Counted from the stretch's first letter, positions 16,216-25,028 are shown. The stretch: 46,273 bases of DNA from an uncultured Pelagibacteraceae bacterium (GCA_902593235.1 CACJHS010000008.1:1-46273); one strand, 5' to 3'. Made by a program: numbers and translations. Notes: generated by a model from the sequence alone, not told the origin.

Positions 16216-17027
16216 TCTAGTTGATTTATAAATTCTTCAAATTGTTTTTTTTCTAAATTTGAAGATTGTTTCTTTCCTGGAAATTTTCCATTCATTGAAT
16301 CTTTTTTAAAAGCCTTAAGAGCTTTTACTCTTTCTAGTTTTATTTCATTTCTAAGTTTCAATAAATTTCCATACGCTTTTGAATGTCTTGGGGGATTTTC
16401 TGTATCGCCACAGATATCTTCCATAAATAAATACATTACATCAGCGTTTTTACCTGAACCTAATGAAACAGTAACTATATCTGTACGCTTTGAAATTTCA
16501 CCCATTACATTTTCAGGTATTACTTCACACTCAGCCGAAAAAGCACCTGCATCTTCTAATCTTTTAAACTTTTGAAAAAGTTCGTACGCTTCATCAGCAG
16601 TTTTACCCACAGCTCTTAAGCCACCAATCCAAGTAGATTTTCTTGGAACTAAACCTAAATGCCCCATTACCGGAACATCTTCCTTAGCCAGCATTTCAAC
16701 TATATCCATACTTCTTGGTGTCATAACTGCATCCGCACCATTCTCCAATGCTTTAAAAGCTCCACGCATAACATCCTCTGCAGTTACAAACTCATTTAAA
16801 ACTAAAGCAGCTGTTAAAAATAAATTTTTTGAACCTTCTCTTACAGGAATTATATTTTTTGCATTTGATATAATCATATCAAATCCTGCCTTTTCAGCTG
16901 CCTCAGCTTCTTCAACACTATTCGCTGTAACTTGTGTAAATTTTCTTTTTCCTTTTGCTGCTTTTAAATCCCCAACAGTCAAAGTTCGTTTTGCCGGTTT
17001 AGCAGCCCAAGTATAGATATTCTTCAT
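16212..17027 (-). CDS. PanB-fold protein lacking canonical ketopantoate hydroxymethyltransferase residues
   Basis: A 271-residue protein whose central part aligns to PanB: VPVMGHLGLVPR (His123), LEDAGAFSAECEVIP with Glu168 at the position of the PanB catalytic base, and a degenerate SLGSGKNADV where PanB has GIGAG..DGQ. The other essential PanB positions are changed. The VGDSLG metal aspartate is replaced by ISNAKN, the LADLPF aspartate by LTAALVL, and the VKIEGG lysine/glutamate pair by VMTPRS. It is therefore unlikely to bind Mg2+ or make ketopantoate by the known mechanism. It overlaps the upstream winged-helix-like gene by one base (TAATG). I assign the fold with confidence but not a reaction. 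Confidence 0.75.
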   Translation of the reverse strand: MKNIYTWAAKPAKRTLTVGDLKAAKGKRKFTQVTANSVEEAEAAEKAGFDMIISNAKNIIPVREGSKNLFLTAALVLNEFVTAEDVMRGAFKALENGADAVMTPRSMDIVEMLAKEDVPVMGHLGLVPRKSTWIGGLRAVGKTADEAYELFQKFKRLEDAGAFSAECEVIPENVMGEISKRTDIVTVSLGSGKNADVMYLFMEDICGDTENPPRHSKAYGNLLKLRNEIKLERVKALKAFKKDSMNGKFPGKKQSSNLEKKQFEEFINQLD

Positions 17028-17443
17028 TATTTAACACCTTTATAAAGAATATCTCTCCTATCAATAAATTCCTCAAAGGTTTTAATGGTGATTACTGAAG
17101 GCAATATAAATATAGATCTTTTATCTCTCTCATTTCTTATAATTCTAAAATAACCTTTTTTTATTGCTGTATCGATATAAACATTTGAGGTTAAATATGA
17201 TTTCTCTATTACTTTAAGTAATTGATTTTTAGTAATTGATTTATTTTTGTAATAAGCAAGCATAACCATATGCAACATTATCCAATGTTGTGGAGTTAAG
17301 GAGAACCAATTCAATAATTCATTGGCTAACCTTCCTTCAAAATCACCAAGTGATATTTCTGCTAATTGAATTCTTTTTTGAGTAAGTTTTGGTATTTTTT
17401 TTTGTTCTTCAAAGTGCTTAGGATACTTGAACTGTCTTTTCAT
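17027..17443 (-). CDS. Small winged-helix-like regulator candidate (MarR-like)
   Basis: A 138-residue protein rich in Lys and Ile, with no signal peptide or membrane segment. The middle and C-terminal part looks like a MarR-type winged helix: a first helix near SLTPQHWIMLHMVM, KSITKNQLLKVIEK followed by YLTSNVYIDTAIKKGYF (candidate recognition helix), then RNERDKRSIFI as a possible wing. It is co-transcribed with, and overlaps by one base, the PanB-fold gene. If it binds DNA, the nearest candidate site is the palindrome at 18486-18511. The family assignment is tentative because it rests on pattern only. Confidence 0.6.
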   Translation of the reverse strand: MKRQFKYPKHFEEQKKIPKLTQKRIQLAEISLGDFEGRLANELLNWFSLTPQHWIMLHMVMLAYYKNKSITKNQLLKVIEKSYLTSNVYIDTAIKKGYFRIIRNERDKRSIFILPSVITIKTFEEFIDRRDILYKGVK

Positions 17444-17471
17444 TTAAATAAATTTAAACTCATTGAGTTTT

Positions 17472-18449
17472 CTATTCAATACTATTTTTGCTTAGTAGCT
17501 CTTTATAAATGTTATTTACTCTATGTACTTCTGTAGCAGTGTTAAAATAACCTTCATATTCTATTTCATCAGGCGTTACATCAAAATGATAATGTCCTGC
17601 ATCTCTTTCATGTTCATAAGAATGAAAATGAGTATGTTCACCCGACTCTCTGAGATTTAATTCTCCTCCAGTTGGATCACCCGTCCAAAGAACAGTATAA
17701 CATTGTAATTTTGGTCCAACAGGTTCATAAAATTGAAGAAAATCTTTTACACATTTCATTTGTTTTGGATCATAATACTCATGTTTAATATCTTTATAAT
17801 CAGGTTGCACATGCGATCTTATTTTTCCGTTTAATACTCTAAACACGCCTGCAAGAGATAAATGTTCATTATCTTTAATTTTTAAATTTTTTGATAAAGA
17901 AGACCTCATTGCTTGGGGCAAAGAACCTTGTTCTCCATTTCTACCTTTGATTTTTATTTTAATAACTTTTCCTTTTTTACCATCTGTGTAATAAATGTTT
18001 CCAAGTCCACCGTGTTTTTTTGCCGAATACTTTTCAACAATACATTTTTTATCTGGGCTTACTCTTGCTATTATTGACTTAGACTCATCAGTAATTAAAT
18101 TTTCATTTATAACTAATTCTCCACAATGACCATTTAAACATGACATTGCGCCTGATCCAGCTCCTAAAGCATAAGATTTTTCAGAGTTGATCATTTTGGA
18201 TATTTCTTGATAGTCAAACTCTGTACCAATAAATTTTGGATCATGCATATAAGGCTCTCCACCAACGTCAATTATTTTTTGATTTCCACTTATTCCTTCT
18301 GATGGACAATCCCAATCTCTAAGATTAGGGCACTCTACTACTTCTATTTCAACGTCTTTGAAATTTTCAGATAATCCTTTTCTTAATGCATCTGAAATAT
18401 CTTCTAATGAGTAATGTTTAAAAGTTCCTTTTTCTATTTTTAATTGCAT
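17472..18449 (-). CDS. DUF1907 / C11orf54-like metalloprotein (putative ester hydrolase family)
   Basis: A 325-residue protein matching the DUF1907 family, known from human C11orf54 (PTD012). The defining zinc-site histidines are His272, His274 and His276 in EHTHFH and His286 and His288 in GHYHFD, followed by TPDEIEYEGYF, which closely resembles the human C-terminus. The middle section AGSGAMSCLNGHCGEL (97-112) is also family-like. Members are reported as zinc-containing and possibly esterase-active, but their physiological substrate is unknown. It is the first minus-strand gene beside the palindrome at 18486-18511. The winged-helix-like and PanB-fold genes follow, divergent from the PanE-like gene. 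Confidence 0.82.
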   Translation of the reverse strand: MQLKIEKGTFKHYSLEDISDALRKGLSENFKDVEIEVVECPNLRDWDCPSEGISGNQKIIDVGGEPYMHDPKFIGTEFDYQEISKMINSEKSYALGAGSGAMSCLNGHCGELVINENLITDESKSIIARVSPDKKCIVEKYSAKKHGGLGNIYYTDGKKGKVIKIKIKGRNGEQGSLPQAMRSSLSKNLKIKDNEHLSLAGVFRVLNGKIRSHVQPDYKDIKHEYYDPKQMKCVKDFLQFYEPVGPKLQCYTVLWTGDPTGGELNLRESGEHTHFHSYEHERDAGHYHFDVTPDEIEYEGYFNTATEVHRVNNIYKELLSKNSIE

Positions 18450-18485
18450 GATGTTAATAAGCTATTATTTATTTTGCATAATGTC

Positions 18486-18511
18486 TATAGATAATATATA
18501 TAATTTCTATA
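18486..18511. promoter_or_regulatory. 26-bp imperfect palindrome in the divergent DUF1907 / panE-like promoter region
   Basis: Outer arms are TATAGA (18486-18491) and TCTATA (18506-18511). Inside them a further five of seven base pairs match across the centre at 18498/18499, giving 11 of 13 symmetric pairs. It lies 27 bases before the PanE-like ATG and 37 bases from the DUF1907 ATG, and it contains a plus-strand TATAAT (18499-18504). A repressor bound here would block at least the plus-strand promoter. Low sequence complexity (A/T only except the arms) tempers the call. Confidence 0.45.
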
Positions 18512-18537
18512 CATAAATAATTTTAAATAAGGTAACG

Positions 18538-19482
18538 ATGATTAATAAAGATTTAAAAGTAGCTGTTCTTGGTGCAGGAGCAATGGGTTGCTTGTTTGGT
18601 GGTTTGCTTGCCGAAAAAGGTTTGAATGTAATTTTAATTGATGTTTGGAAAGAGCATGTAGAAGCAATTAATAAAGATGGTTTGAAAATGGATGGACATG
18701 GTGGAGATCGAGTAATTAAAGTTAAAGCCACTTCAAATCCATCATCGTTAGATAAAGTAGATGCTGTAATTGTTATGTGTAAAGCTACAGCTTTAGAACC
18801 AGCATTAAACAGTATTAAAAATATCATAGGAGACAAAACAGTATTCATGTCTTTTCAAAATGGTATTGGTCATGAAGCAATTATTCAAAGTATTGTGGGT
18901 AATGAAAAAGTAATTGGTGGGACAACTACTCAAGCTTCAAATATTTTAGGACCAGGTCATATAATGAATCATGGTTCACTACCATCTTGGATTGGTGAGT
19001 ACGAAGGAGGAATTACTGATCGAATTAAAGAAATAGCAGATACTTTTACAGCACATAATCTTGAAATGATTGCTGCAGAAGATGTAAAAAAAAGAAAATG
19101 GATGAAGCTTTTTGCTTTAACAGCAATTGGTCCATTATCTGCAATTTTTGATCTTCATCATACTGATTTATATATAAACAACAAAGCAAACGAGGTATCT
19201 CGAGGTTTAGGTAAAGAAATAATTTTAGAGACGAGAGAAGTTGCACTTGCAGATGGAGTAAATGTGTCTGAAGACGAATGCTTATTCATGTTCAATAAAA
19301 TTGTAGATTCAATGCAAACCAATAAATCTTCAATGGCTTTTGACGTTCAATATAAAAGAAAAACTGAAATAGACTTTATTAGTGGTGCAGTTTCAAAAAT
19401 AGGTAAAAGACATGGGGTTAAAACACCTTTAAATGATCTTATGTATAAAATGATTAAAGTAAAAGAAGGTATGTACAGCTAA
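18538..19482 (+). CDS. PanE/ApbA-like 2-dehydropantoate 2-reductase family enzyme
   Basis: A 314-residue NADPH-dependent 2-keto acid reductase of the ketopantoate reductase family. The Rossmann motif is VLGAGAMGCLFGG (10-22). Catalytic residues known from E. coli PanE are retained: Asn108 in SFQNGIG, Lys190 in KWMKLF and Glu277 in TEIDFISG. It is thus probably an active 2-ketoacid reductase. Proximity to a PanB-fold protein that has lost its active site suggests a related but different branched or hydroxylated keto acid; true pantoate synthesis is an alternative. The next gene begins immediately after its stop (TAA then ATG). Confidence 0.88.
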   Translation: MINKDLKVAVLGAGAMGCLFGGLLAEKGLNVILIDVWKEHVEAINKDGLKMDGHGGDRVIKVKATSNPSSLDKVDAVIVMCKATALEPALNSIKNIIGDKTVFMSFQNGIGHEAIIQSIVGNEKVIGGTTTQASNILGPGHIMNHGSLPSWIGEYEGGITDRIKEIADTFTAHNLEMIAAEDVKKRKWMKLFALTAIGPLSAIFDLHHTDLYINNKANEVSRGLGKEIILETREVALADGVNVSEDECLFMFNKIVDSMQTNKSSMAFDVQYKRKTEIDFISGAVSKIGKRHGVKTPLNDLMYKMIKVKEGMYS

Positions 19483-20352
19483 ATGCTCAGTACAAATAAA
19501 TTAAAAAAAATCAAAAGTAACTTTCCTGTTTTAGTTGGAGACAACGTTGTTTCAAAAGATATCTGTAATTTATTAATTGAAGAGATCAGTAACTCAAAAT
19601 CATTTGATGATATGATTATGGGAGGTAGAAGCAGGATTAATAAAGGCTCAAAAAATTTTAATTTGTATATAAAAAATTCAATAAACTCTGCAAAGCTTTT
19701 TAAACTATTTAATAGTAAGTCTTTTTACAAAAAAATTGAAAATCTTTTCACAAAAAATTTTAAAGATGGATCATGGATAAATTTACATAAACCAAAATCA
19801 TTTAATCCTAAAAAGTTCACTATTAAAAAAAAATTAAACTCTACTGAATTAAAAAAAATACTGGGAAATAATTACACTAATCCTAAAGTAAATTTAGATA
19901 TAGACTTTTCAGTATCAAAAGGAGGATATAGATTAAGACCTCATAGGGATGATATAACTAGATTATATAATTTCTTAATTTATTTAACAGACATACCAAA
20001 AAAAAATGGCGGCTCTCTTACTATCTATAGAAAAAAAGCAAAAAAAAATTTAAGAAAAAGTTTTAGAAGATTTCCGAAAATAAGTGAGCTTGAAATAGTC
20101 AAATCTTTTACTCCCAAAAAAGGAACTGTTGTTTTTTTTCAATCTACTCCAAATTCCTATCATGGAGTTAAGCGGTTTATTGAGAGAAATTGCCCAAAAC
20201 GTTTTTTCATTTATGGTAGTTACGCTTTAAATAAACCTGTTATATGGAATTACAAAGGCGTCTCATATTATCCACATATAATTAGTACAAAAAAAAGAAT
20301 GCTTACTTCTTTCCATGATGCAAATTATTTAACCACAGCACCAAAACATTGA
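19483..20352 (+). CDS. 2-oxoglutarate/Fe(II)-dependent oxygenase family protein
   Basis: A 289-residue Lys-rich protein with a double-stranded beta-helix oxygenase core. The iron-binding triad appears as His154 and Asp156 (RPHRDD) and His227 (NSYHGV). Arg240 (CPKRFFIY) is placed to bind the 2-oxoglutarate carboxylate. The intervening FLIYLTDIPKKNGGSLTIY is typical of prolyl-4-hydroxylase-like members. The first roughly 130 residues are not recognised. It starts with no gap after the PanE-like gene, so it belongs to the same operon. The substrate is unknown; its tandem with a second oxygenase suggests a hydroxylation route. Confidence 0.8.
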   Translation: MLSTNKLKKIKSNFPVLVGDNVVSKDICNLLIEEISNSKSFDDMIMGGRSRINKGSKNFNLYIKNSINSAKLFKLFNSKSFYKKIENLFTKNFKDGSWINLHKPKSFNPKKFTIKKKLNSTELKKILGNNYTNPKVNLDIDFSVSKGGYRLRPHRDDITRLYNFLIYLTDIPKKNGGSLTIYRKKAKKNLRKSFRRFPKISELEIVKSFTPKKGTVVFFQSTPNSYHGVKRFIERNCPKRFFIYGSYALNKPVIWNYKGVSYYPHIISTKKRMLTSFHDANYLTTAPKH

Positions 20353-20383
20353 AATTATCTAAATGATAAAATAAATTTTAGTT

Positions 20384-21367
20384 ATGACAAATAGTCTTCA
20401 AAAAAAATTATATGAGAATGGGTACTTGATTGTTAAAAATGTACTTAACTTTAGAAGAGACTTAAAACCAATTCTTAATGATATGGAATTTGTAATGGAC
20501 TGTCTTATTCAAAAATATGCAAAAAAAAGAGAGATCAAAAAAATTCTTAACTTAGATTTTAAAAAAAAATATTCATATATTTCAAAACTTAATATTTATG
20601 ATTTGGATCAATATTTTAATACAAGATTACCAAGAGATCATGTAAAGCGAGATAGCGATTATTTTGCAACCCAATCATTGTGGAATTTAATTACTAATAA
20701 AAAAATTTTGGATGTTGTAGAAAAAATTTTGGGTAAAGAAATAATGTCTAACCCTGTTCAAAATACTAGAATTAAACAACCTGAAAAAAAATTACCAAAA
20801 GGATCAATTCATGATGGTCTAAGTGGAAGAACACCTTGGCATCAGGATGCGGCTGTATTAAATACTAGAGGGCAAAAATTAACTGACATGGTTACTGTGT
20901 GGATTCCTTTTACTAAAACTACTAAAAAAAATGGATGCATGATTACTGTTAAAAAGATCAATAAAATGGGATTACTAAATCACATATCAGGATACAGAGG
21001 ACAAGTAGAATTAAAAAATAGTGAATTATTAGATGATATGAAGCACATTTATTTAGAAGCAAACATTGGTGATGTGATACTTCTGCACAAACATTCAATA
21101 CACTGCTCTTTGCCAAATAGATCAGATGATTTTAGAATAAGTGCTGATCTAAGATATAATGTTGCTGGACAACCATCTGGAAGAGAGCCTCTTCCTAATT
21201 TTTACGTTAGAAGTAAAAATAAAAAAAATATTAGAATTAAAAATTTTAAACAATGGCTAGCTCTATGGGAAAAAGCTAAAGAAAAATGTATTCCAAGAAA
21301 ATATGCTTTTAAATACCCATTACCTACATTTAAAACAAATGGAAGAGACTTATCAAAATTAATTTAA
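20384..21367 (+). CDS. Phytanoyl-CoA dioxygenase (PhyH) family protein
   Basis: A 327-residue member of the PhyH superfamily of Fe(II)/2-oxoglutarate dioxygenases. The iron triad is His153 and Asp155 (TPWHQDAA) with His240 (SIHCS), and Arg251 (FRISADLR) fits the co-substrate site. VTVWIPFTKTTKKNGCM is the standard core strand pair. The N-terminal ENGYLIVKNVLN is the usual PhyH opening. It is 31 bases after the preceding oxygenase and ends 2 bases before the convergent oxidoreductase stop. The many PhyH members in marine bacteria act on small hydrophilic molecules; no specific substrate is indicated here. Confidence 0.86.
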   Translation: MTNSLQKKLYENGYLIVKNVLNFRRDLKPILNDMEFVMDCLIQKYAKKREIKKILNLDFKKKYSYISKLNIYDLDQYFNTRLPRDHVKRDSDYFATQSLWNLITNKKILDVVEKILGKEIMSNPVQNTRIKQPEKKLPKGSIHDGLSGRTPWHQDAAVLNTRGQKLTDMVTVWIPFTKTTKKNGCMITVKKINKMGLLNHISGYRGQVELKNSELLDDMKHIYLEANIGDVILLHKHSIHCSLPNRSDDFRISADLRYNVAGQPSGREPLPNFYVRSKNKKNIRIKNFKQWLALWEKAKEKCIPRKYAFKYPLPTFKTNGRDLSKLI

Positions 21368-21369
21368 TT

Positions 21370-22521
21370 TTAATTATTAAACTGAGTCCATTTACTATTA
21401 TTTTTACTAGAATTTAAAACAGTCTCTATAAAATTCATCCCTTCAACACCATCATAAATGTTTGGGTAACAGTCATCTAGCTCGTTATATTTTTCATTGT
21501 TTATTTGAGCATTTAATCTTTTGGAAACATCGGTATAAATATTTGCAAAACCTTCTAAATATCCCTCGGGATGACCTGGTGGAATTCTTGTAACATCATT
21601 AGCTTCTTTGTTTGCGCTACCGCTACCTCTTGTTATTTTTTCAGTGGGTTTTCCAAATTTTGTAAAATACAAATAATTTGGATCTTCTTGTTTCCACTCT
21701 AAACCACCATGTTCACCATACACTCTTATTTTGAGATTATTTTCATTACCAACTGCAACTTGACTAGACCATATTGCCCCTTTTGCACCACCTTTAAATC
21801 TAAGCATGATTTGTGCATTATCATCTAGTTTTCGACCTTTCACAAAAGTATGAATGTCAGCTGATAGCTCATCCAATTCTAAATCAGTTATAAATCTAAT
21901 AAGATTAAATGCATGAGTTCCAATATCTCCAATGCACCCTCCTCCTCCAGATCTTTTAGGATCAGTTCTCCACTCAGCTTGTTTTAAACCAGTATCCTCA
22001 GCTTTTGTAGTTAACCAATCTTGAGGGTATTCTGCTTGTATAACTCTTATTTTTCCAAGATCACCTTCTTTAACCATAGATCTTGCATGTCTTACCATTG
22101 GATATCCAGTATAATTATGTGTTAAGGCAAAAATTATCTTTTTATTTTCTATGATATCTTTAAGAGAGTTTGCTTCTTCACTTGAAAAAGCAAGAGGCTT
22201 ATCACAAATAATGTGAATGCCTTTTTCTGCAAAAATTTTTGCCACTGGCACATGAAGATGATTAGGAGTTACGATAGAAACAACATCTATCCCATCGGAA
22301 CGGGTAGTCTCTTTTTCAGCCATTTCTTGATAAGTTTCATAGATACGTTCTTTTGACAATCCAAGTTTTCTTCCAGTTTCTTTTGAGTTGTCAAAATTAG
22401 TTGAAAAACATCCCGCTACTAATTCGTAATGACCATCAAGTCTTAAGGCTATTCTATGAACACCTCCAATAAAAGCGCCTTCTCCTCCGCCGACCATTCC
22501 AATACGGATTTTTCTTTGCAC
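21370..22521 (-). CDS. Gfo/Idh/MocA-family oxidoreductase (DKP variant)
   Basis: A 383-residue NAD(P)-dependent oxidoreductase with Rossmann motif MVGGGEGAFIGGVHR. The catalytic lysine motif is CDKPLA rather than the usual EKP, and the active-site motif is GDIGTHAFNL. The start is GTG at 22521, overlapping the upstream TAG by one base (TAGTG). It is paralogous to the protein at 33277, sharing ALTHNYxxYPMVRxA and the DKP motif. Co-transcribed with a TIM-barrel isomerase, it probably oxidises a sugar or polyol such as one imported by the divergent ABC transporter. Confidence 0.9.
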   Translation of the reverse strand: MQRKIRIGMVGGGEGAFIGGVHRIALRLDGHYELVAGCFSTNFDNSKETGRKLGLSKERIYETYQEMAEKETTRSDGIDVVSIVTPNHLHVPVAKIFAEKGIHIICDKPLAFSSEEANSLKDIIENKKIIFALTHNYTGYPMVRHARSMVKEGDLGKIRVIQAEYPQDWLTTKAEDTGLKQAEWRTDPKRSGGGGCIGDIGTHAFNLIRFITDLELDELSADIHTFVKGRKLDDNAQIMLRFKGGAKGAIWSSQVAVGNENNLKIRVYGEHGGLEWKQEDPNYLYFTKFGKPTEKITRGSGSANKEANDVTRIPPGHPEGYLEGFANIYTDVSKRLNAQINNEKYNELDDCYPNIYDGVEGMNFIETVLNSSKNNSKWTQFNN

Positions 22522-23576
22522 TAATTTATACCCAGCATTTTTTTATTTGCTTCAATATCAGCACCACTTCCTGCAAAATCATCAAATGCTTTTTCTGTGG
22601 TGTTAATAATATGATTTTTGATAAATTCAGCACCTTCCCTAGCTCCATCTTCTGGGTGTTTAAGACAACACTCCCATTCTAGAACTGCCCAACCATCATA
22701 ACCATAAGTCGTAAACTTTGAAAAGATTGATTTAAAATCTACCTGTCCATCGCCAAGAGATCTAAATCGACCTGCTCTGTTAACCCAAGATTGGAAACCA
22801 CCATACACTCCTTGTTTTCCAGTAGGATTTAACTCTGCATCTTTAACATGAAACATTTTTATTTTTTCATGATAAATATCTATATGAGCCAAGTAATCTA
22901 AATTCTGTAAAACATAATGACTAGGATCATAAAGCATATTACATCTTTTATGATTACCAACTTTTTCTAAAAACATTTCAAATGTAATACCATCGTGAAG
23001 ATCCTCACCTGGGTGTATCTCATAACAAAGATCAACTCCATTTTGATCGAATTGATCAAGAATTGGTTTCCATCGATTAGAAAGTTCATTAAATGCGTTT
23101 TCAATTAGTCCTTCAGGTCTTTGTGGCCAAGGATAAACATAAGGCCAAGCTAATGCTCCAGAAAAAGTAACATGCCTATCTAGTCCAAGATTTTTTGAGG
23201 CCTTAGCTGCCATCATCAATTGATTTACTGCCCACTCTTGTCTTGCTTTTGGATTTCCTCTAACTTCAGGTGCGGCAAATCCATCAAATGCAGTATCGTA
23301 TGCTGGATGTACTGCAACCAATTGTCCTTGAAGATGTGTTGATAGTTCGGTGATCTCGAGATTATGTTTTTTTGTTATGCCTTTTACTTCATCACAATAA
23401 TCTTTGCTTTCTGAAGCTTTCTTTAGATCTATTAATCTACTATCCCAACTTGGAATTTGTACACCTTTATAACCTAGAGAAGATGCCCATTTACAAATGT
23501 TTTCTAAAGAATTAAACGGTGCATCTTCACCTACAAATTGTGCTAGGAAAATTGCAGGACCTTTAATATTGTTCAT
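22521..23576 (-). CDS. Sugar phosphate isomerase/epimerase (xylose isomerase-like TIM barrel)
   Basis: A 351-residue protein of the AP-endonuclease-2/xylose isomerase-like family. Metal-ligand strands are visible as CYEIHPGED, LYDPSHYVLQNLDYLAHI, MFHVKDAEL and VLEWECC. It is longer than IolE-type members because of loops such as HPAYDTAFDGFAAPEVRG. It is translationally coupled to the following oxidoreductase and divergent from the ABC binding-protein gene at 23696. The pair probably converts an oxidised sugar or inosose to another ketose. Substrate cannot be assigned. Confidence 0.87.
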   Translation of the reverse strand: MNNIKGPAIFLAQFVGEDAPFNSLENICKWASSLGYKGVQIPSWDSRLIDLKKASESKDYCDEVKGITKKHNLEITELSTHLQGQLVAVHPAYDTAFDGFAAPEVRGNPKARQEWAVNQLMMAAKASKNLGLDRHVTFSGALAWPYVYPWPQRPEGLIENAFNELSNRWKPILDQFDQNGVDLCYEIHPGEDLHDGITFEMFLEKVGNHKRCNMLYDPSHYVLQNLDYLAHIDIYHEKIKMFHVKDAELNPTGKQGVYGGFQSWVNRAGRFRSLGDGQVDFKSIFSKFTTYGYDGWAVLEWECCLKHPEDGAREGAEFIKNHIINTTEKAFDDFAGSGADIEANKKMLGIN

Positions 23577-23695
23577 AATCTCTCTCTCTTTTTAAATTTT
23601 TTAACAATTTATTTTATATAAAAAAAATACTAGCAGGCACAAAGCATTTTGGGTAGATTATAATTAGAATAACTAAAACTAAGAGGAGATATATA
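23577..23695. promoter_or_regulatory. Divergent promoter region isomerase / sugar-binding protein
   Basis: This 119-bp gap separates divergent operons. A plus-strand TATAAT lies near 23657-23663 within GATTATAATTAG, about 35 bases before the ATG. AAGAGGAGATATATA directly before 23696 is a strong ribosome-binding site. On the minus side, AGAGAGAGA precedes the isomerase start at 23576. I see no clear inverted repeat. Confidence 0.4.
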
Positions 23696-25000
23696 ATGAA
23701 AAAAATAATGATTTTATTGTTTGTTTCTCTATTTTCTTTCTCTGTAAATTCAAACGCTAAATCGATCACTTTAGGATGGGCCGCTTGGGACCCTGCTAAT
23801 GCTTTACAAGAATTAACTAAAGAATTTACTGCAGAAACTGGAATAGAAGTTAATTTTGAGTTTGTGCCTTGGCCAAATTTTGCCGACCGTATGTTAAATG
23901 AACTTAACAACAAAGGTAAAACATTTGACCTTTTAATAGGTGACTCTCAGTGGATTGGCGCTGGAGCAGTATATGGGCATTATGTTAAGTTGAACGACTT
24001 CTTTGATAAAGAAGGAATTTCAATGAGTGATTTCTCACCAGCTACAGTTTATGCCTACTCAACATGGCCTAAAGGTAGTGAAAACTATTATGCATTACCT
24101 GCTATGGGAGATGCATTAGCTTGGGCTTACAGAAAAGACTGGTTTGATAGACCAGAACTTAAATCTGAGTTCAAAAAGAAACACGGTTATGATCTAGGAG
24201 TTCCTGCAAACTGGAATCAATTATACGATATGTGTACTTTCTTCCAAGGAAGAGAGATTGATGGTCAAAAAAGATATGGGGCTGCAATTAACACAGAGCG
24301 TGGATCAGAAGGTATAACAATGGGTGTTACAGCTGCTATGTATGCGTGGGGTATGGAATATGAAAATCCTAACAAACCATACGATATGGAAGGATATTTC
24401 AATTCACCACAAGCTGTAGAAGCAGTTGAGTTTTATAGAAAGTTATATGAAGACTGCGCACCTCCAGGACACTCTGATGCTTACATGGTTGCAAATTTAG
24501 ATGCTTACAAATCAGGACAAGTTGCATTCCAAATGAATTGGTATGCTTTTTGGCCAGGTGTTTCTAAAGAAGATAGTGATGGAAGAGTTAGTGGCTTCTT
24601 TGCAAATCCAAAACAAAATGTTGCAGCTGCAACATTAGGTGGACAAGGGATATCTGTTGTTAAATACTCAGACAAACAAGATCTTGCTCTTGAATACATC
24701 AAATGGTTTGCAAGACCAGATGTACAACAAAAATGGTGGGATCTAGGTGGATATTCATGTCATAATGATGTTTTAAATTCACCATCATTTCCAACATCAA
24801 CTGTTTATGCACAAGGTTTCTTGGACTCAATGGGAATTGTCAAAGATTTTTGGCAAGAACCAACTTTCGTAGAGTTAATGCTTCCTATGCAAGAAGCAAT
24901 TCACGACTATGTTGTTAATGGAAAAGGAACTGCTAAAGAAGCTCTAGATAAAATTATCGAAGAGTGGGTTGAAGTATTCGAAGCAGACGGAAAACTTTAA
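23696..25000 (+). CDS. Periplasmic sugar/polyol-binding protein (solute-binding family 1)
   Basis: A 434-residue ABC binding protein with a Sec signal peptide, probable cleavage after Ala21 (S-N-A). The mature protein starts SITLGWAAWDPANALQELTKEF and contains FEFVPWPNFADRML and DLLIGDSQWIGAGAVYG. These fit the alphaproteobacterial sugar/polyol binders that work with two-ATPase transporters. It is somewhat shorter than glycerol-binding GlpV proteins (over 550 residues), so glycerol is not assumed. A strong AAGAGGAG ribosome-binding site supports the start. A GC-rich terminator-like hairpin at 25029-25055 follows. Confidence 0.92.
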   Translation: MKKIMILLFVSLFSFSVNSNAKSITLGWAAWDPANALQELTKEFTAETGIEVNFEFVPWPNFADRMLNELNNKGKTFDLLIGDSQWIGAGAVYGHYVKLNDFFDKEGISMSDFSPATVYAYSTWPKGSENYYALPAMGDALAWAYRKDWFDRPELKSEFKKKHGYDLGVPANWNQLYDMCTFFQGREIDGQKRYGAAINTERGSEGITMGVTAAMYAWGMEYENPNKPYDMEGYFNSPQAVEAVEFYRKLYEDCAPPGHSDAYMVANLDAYKSGQVAFQMNWYAFWPGVSKEDSDGRVSGFFANPKQNVAAATLGGQGISVVKYSDKQDLALEYIKWFARPDVQQKWWDLGGYSCHNDVLNSPSFPTSTVYAQGFLDSMGIVKDFWQEPTFVELMLPMQEAIHDYVVNGKGTAKEALDKIIEEWVEVFEADGKL

Positions 25001-25028
25001 CATTAATAGTTAAAAAAATTTAAAAATT

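Noticed and set aside
16212..17027. Annotation as ketopantoate hydroxymethyltransferase (panB)
   Set aside because: The fold matches, but both metal aspartates and the Lys/Glu pair of PanB are missing, so the symbol would mislead.
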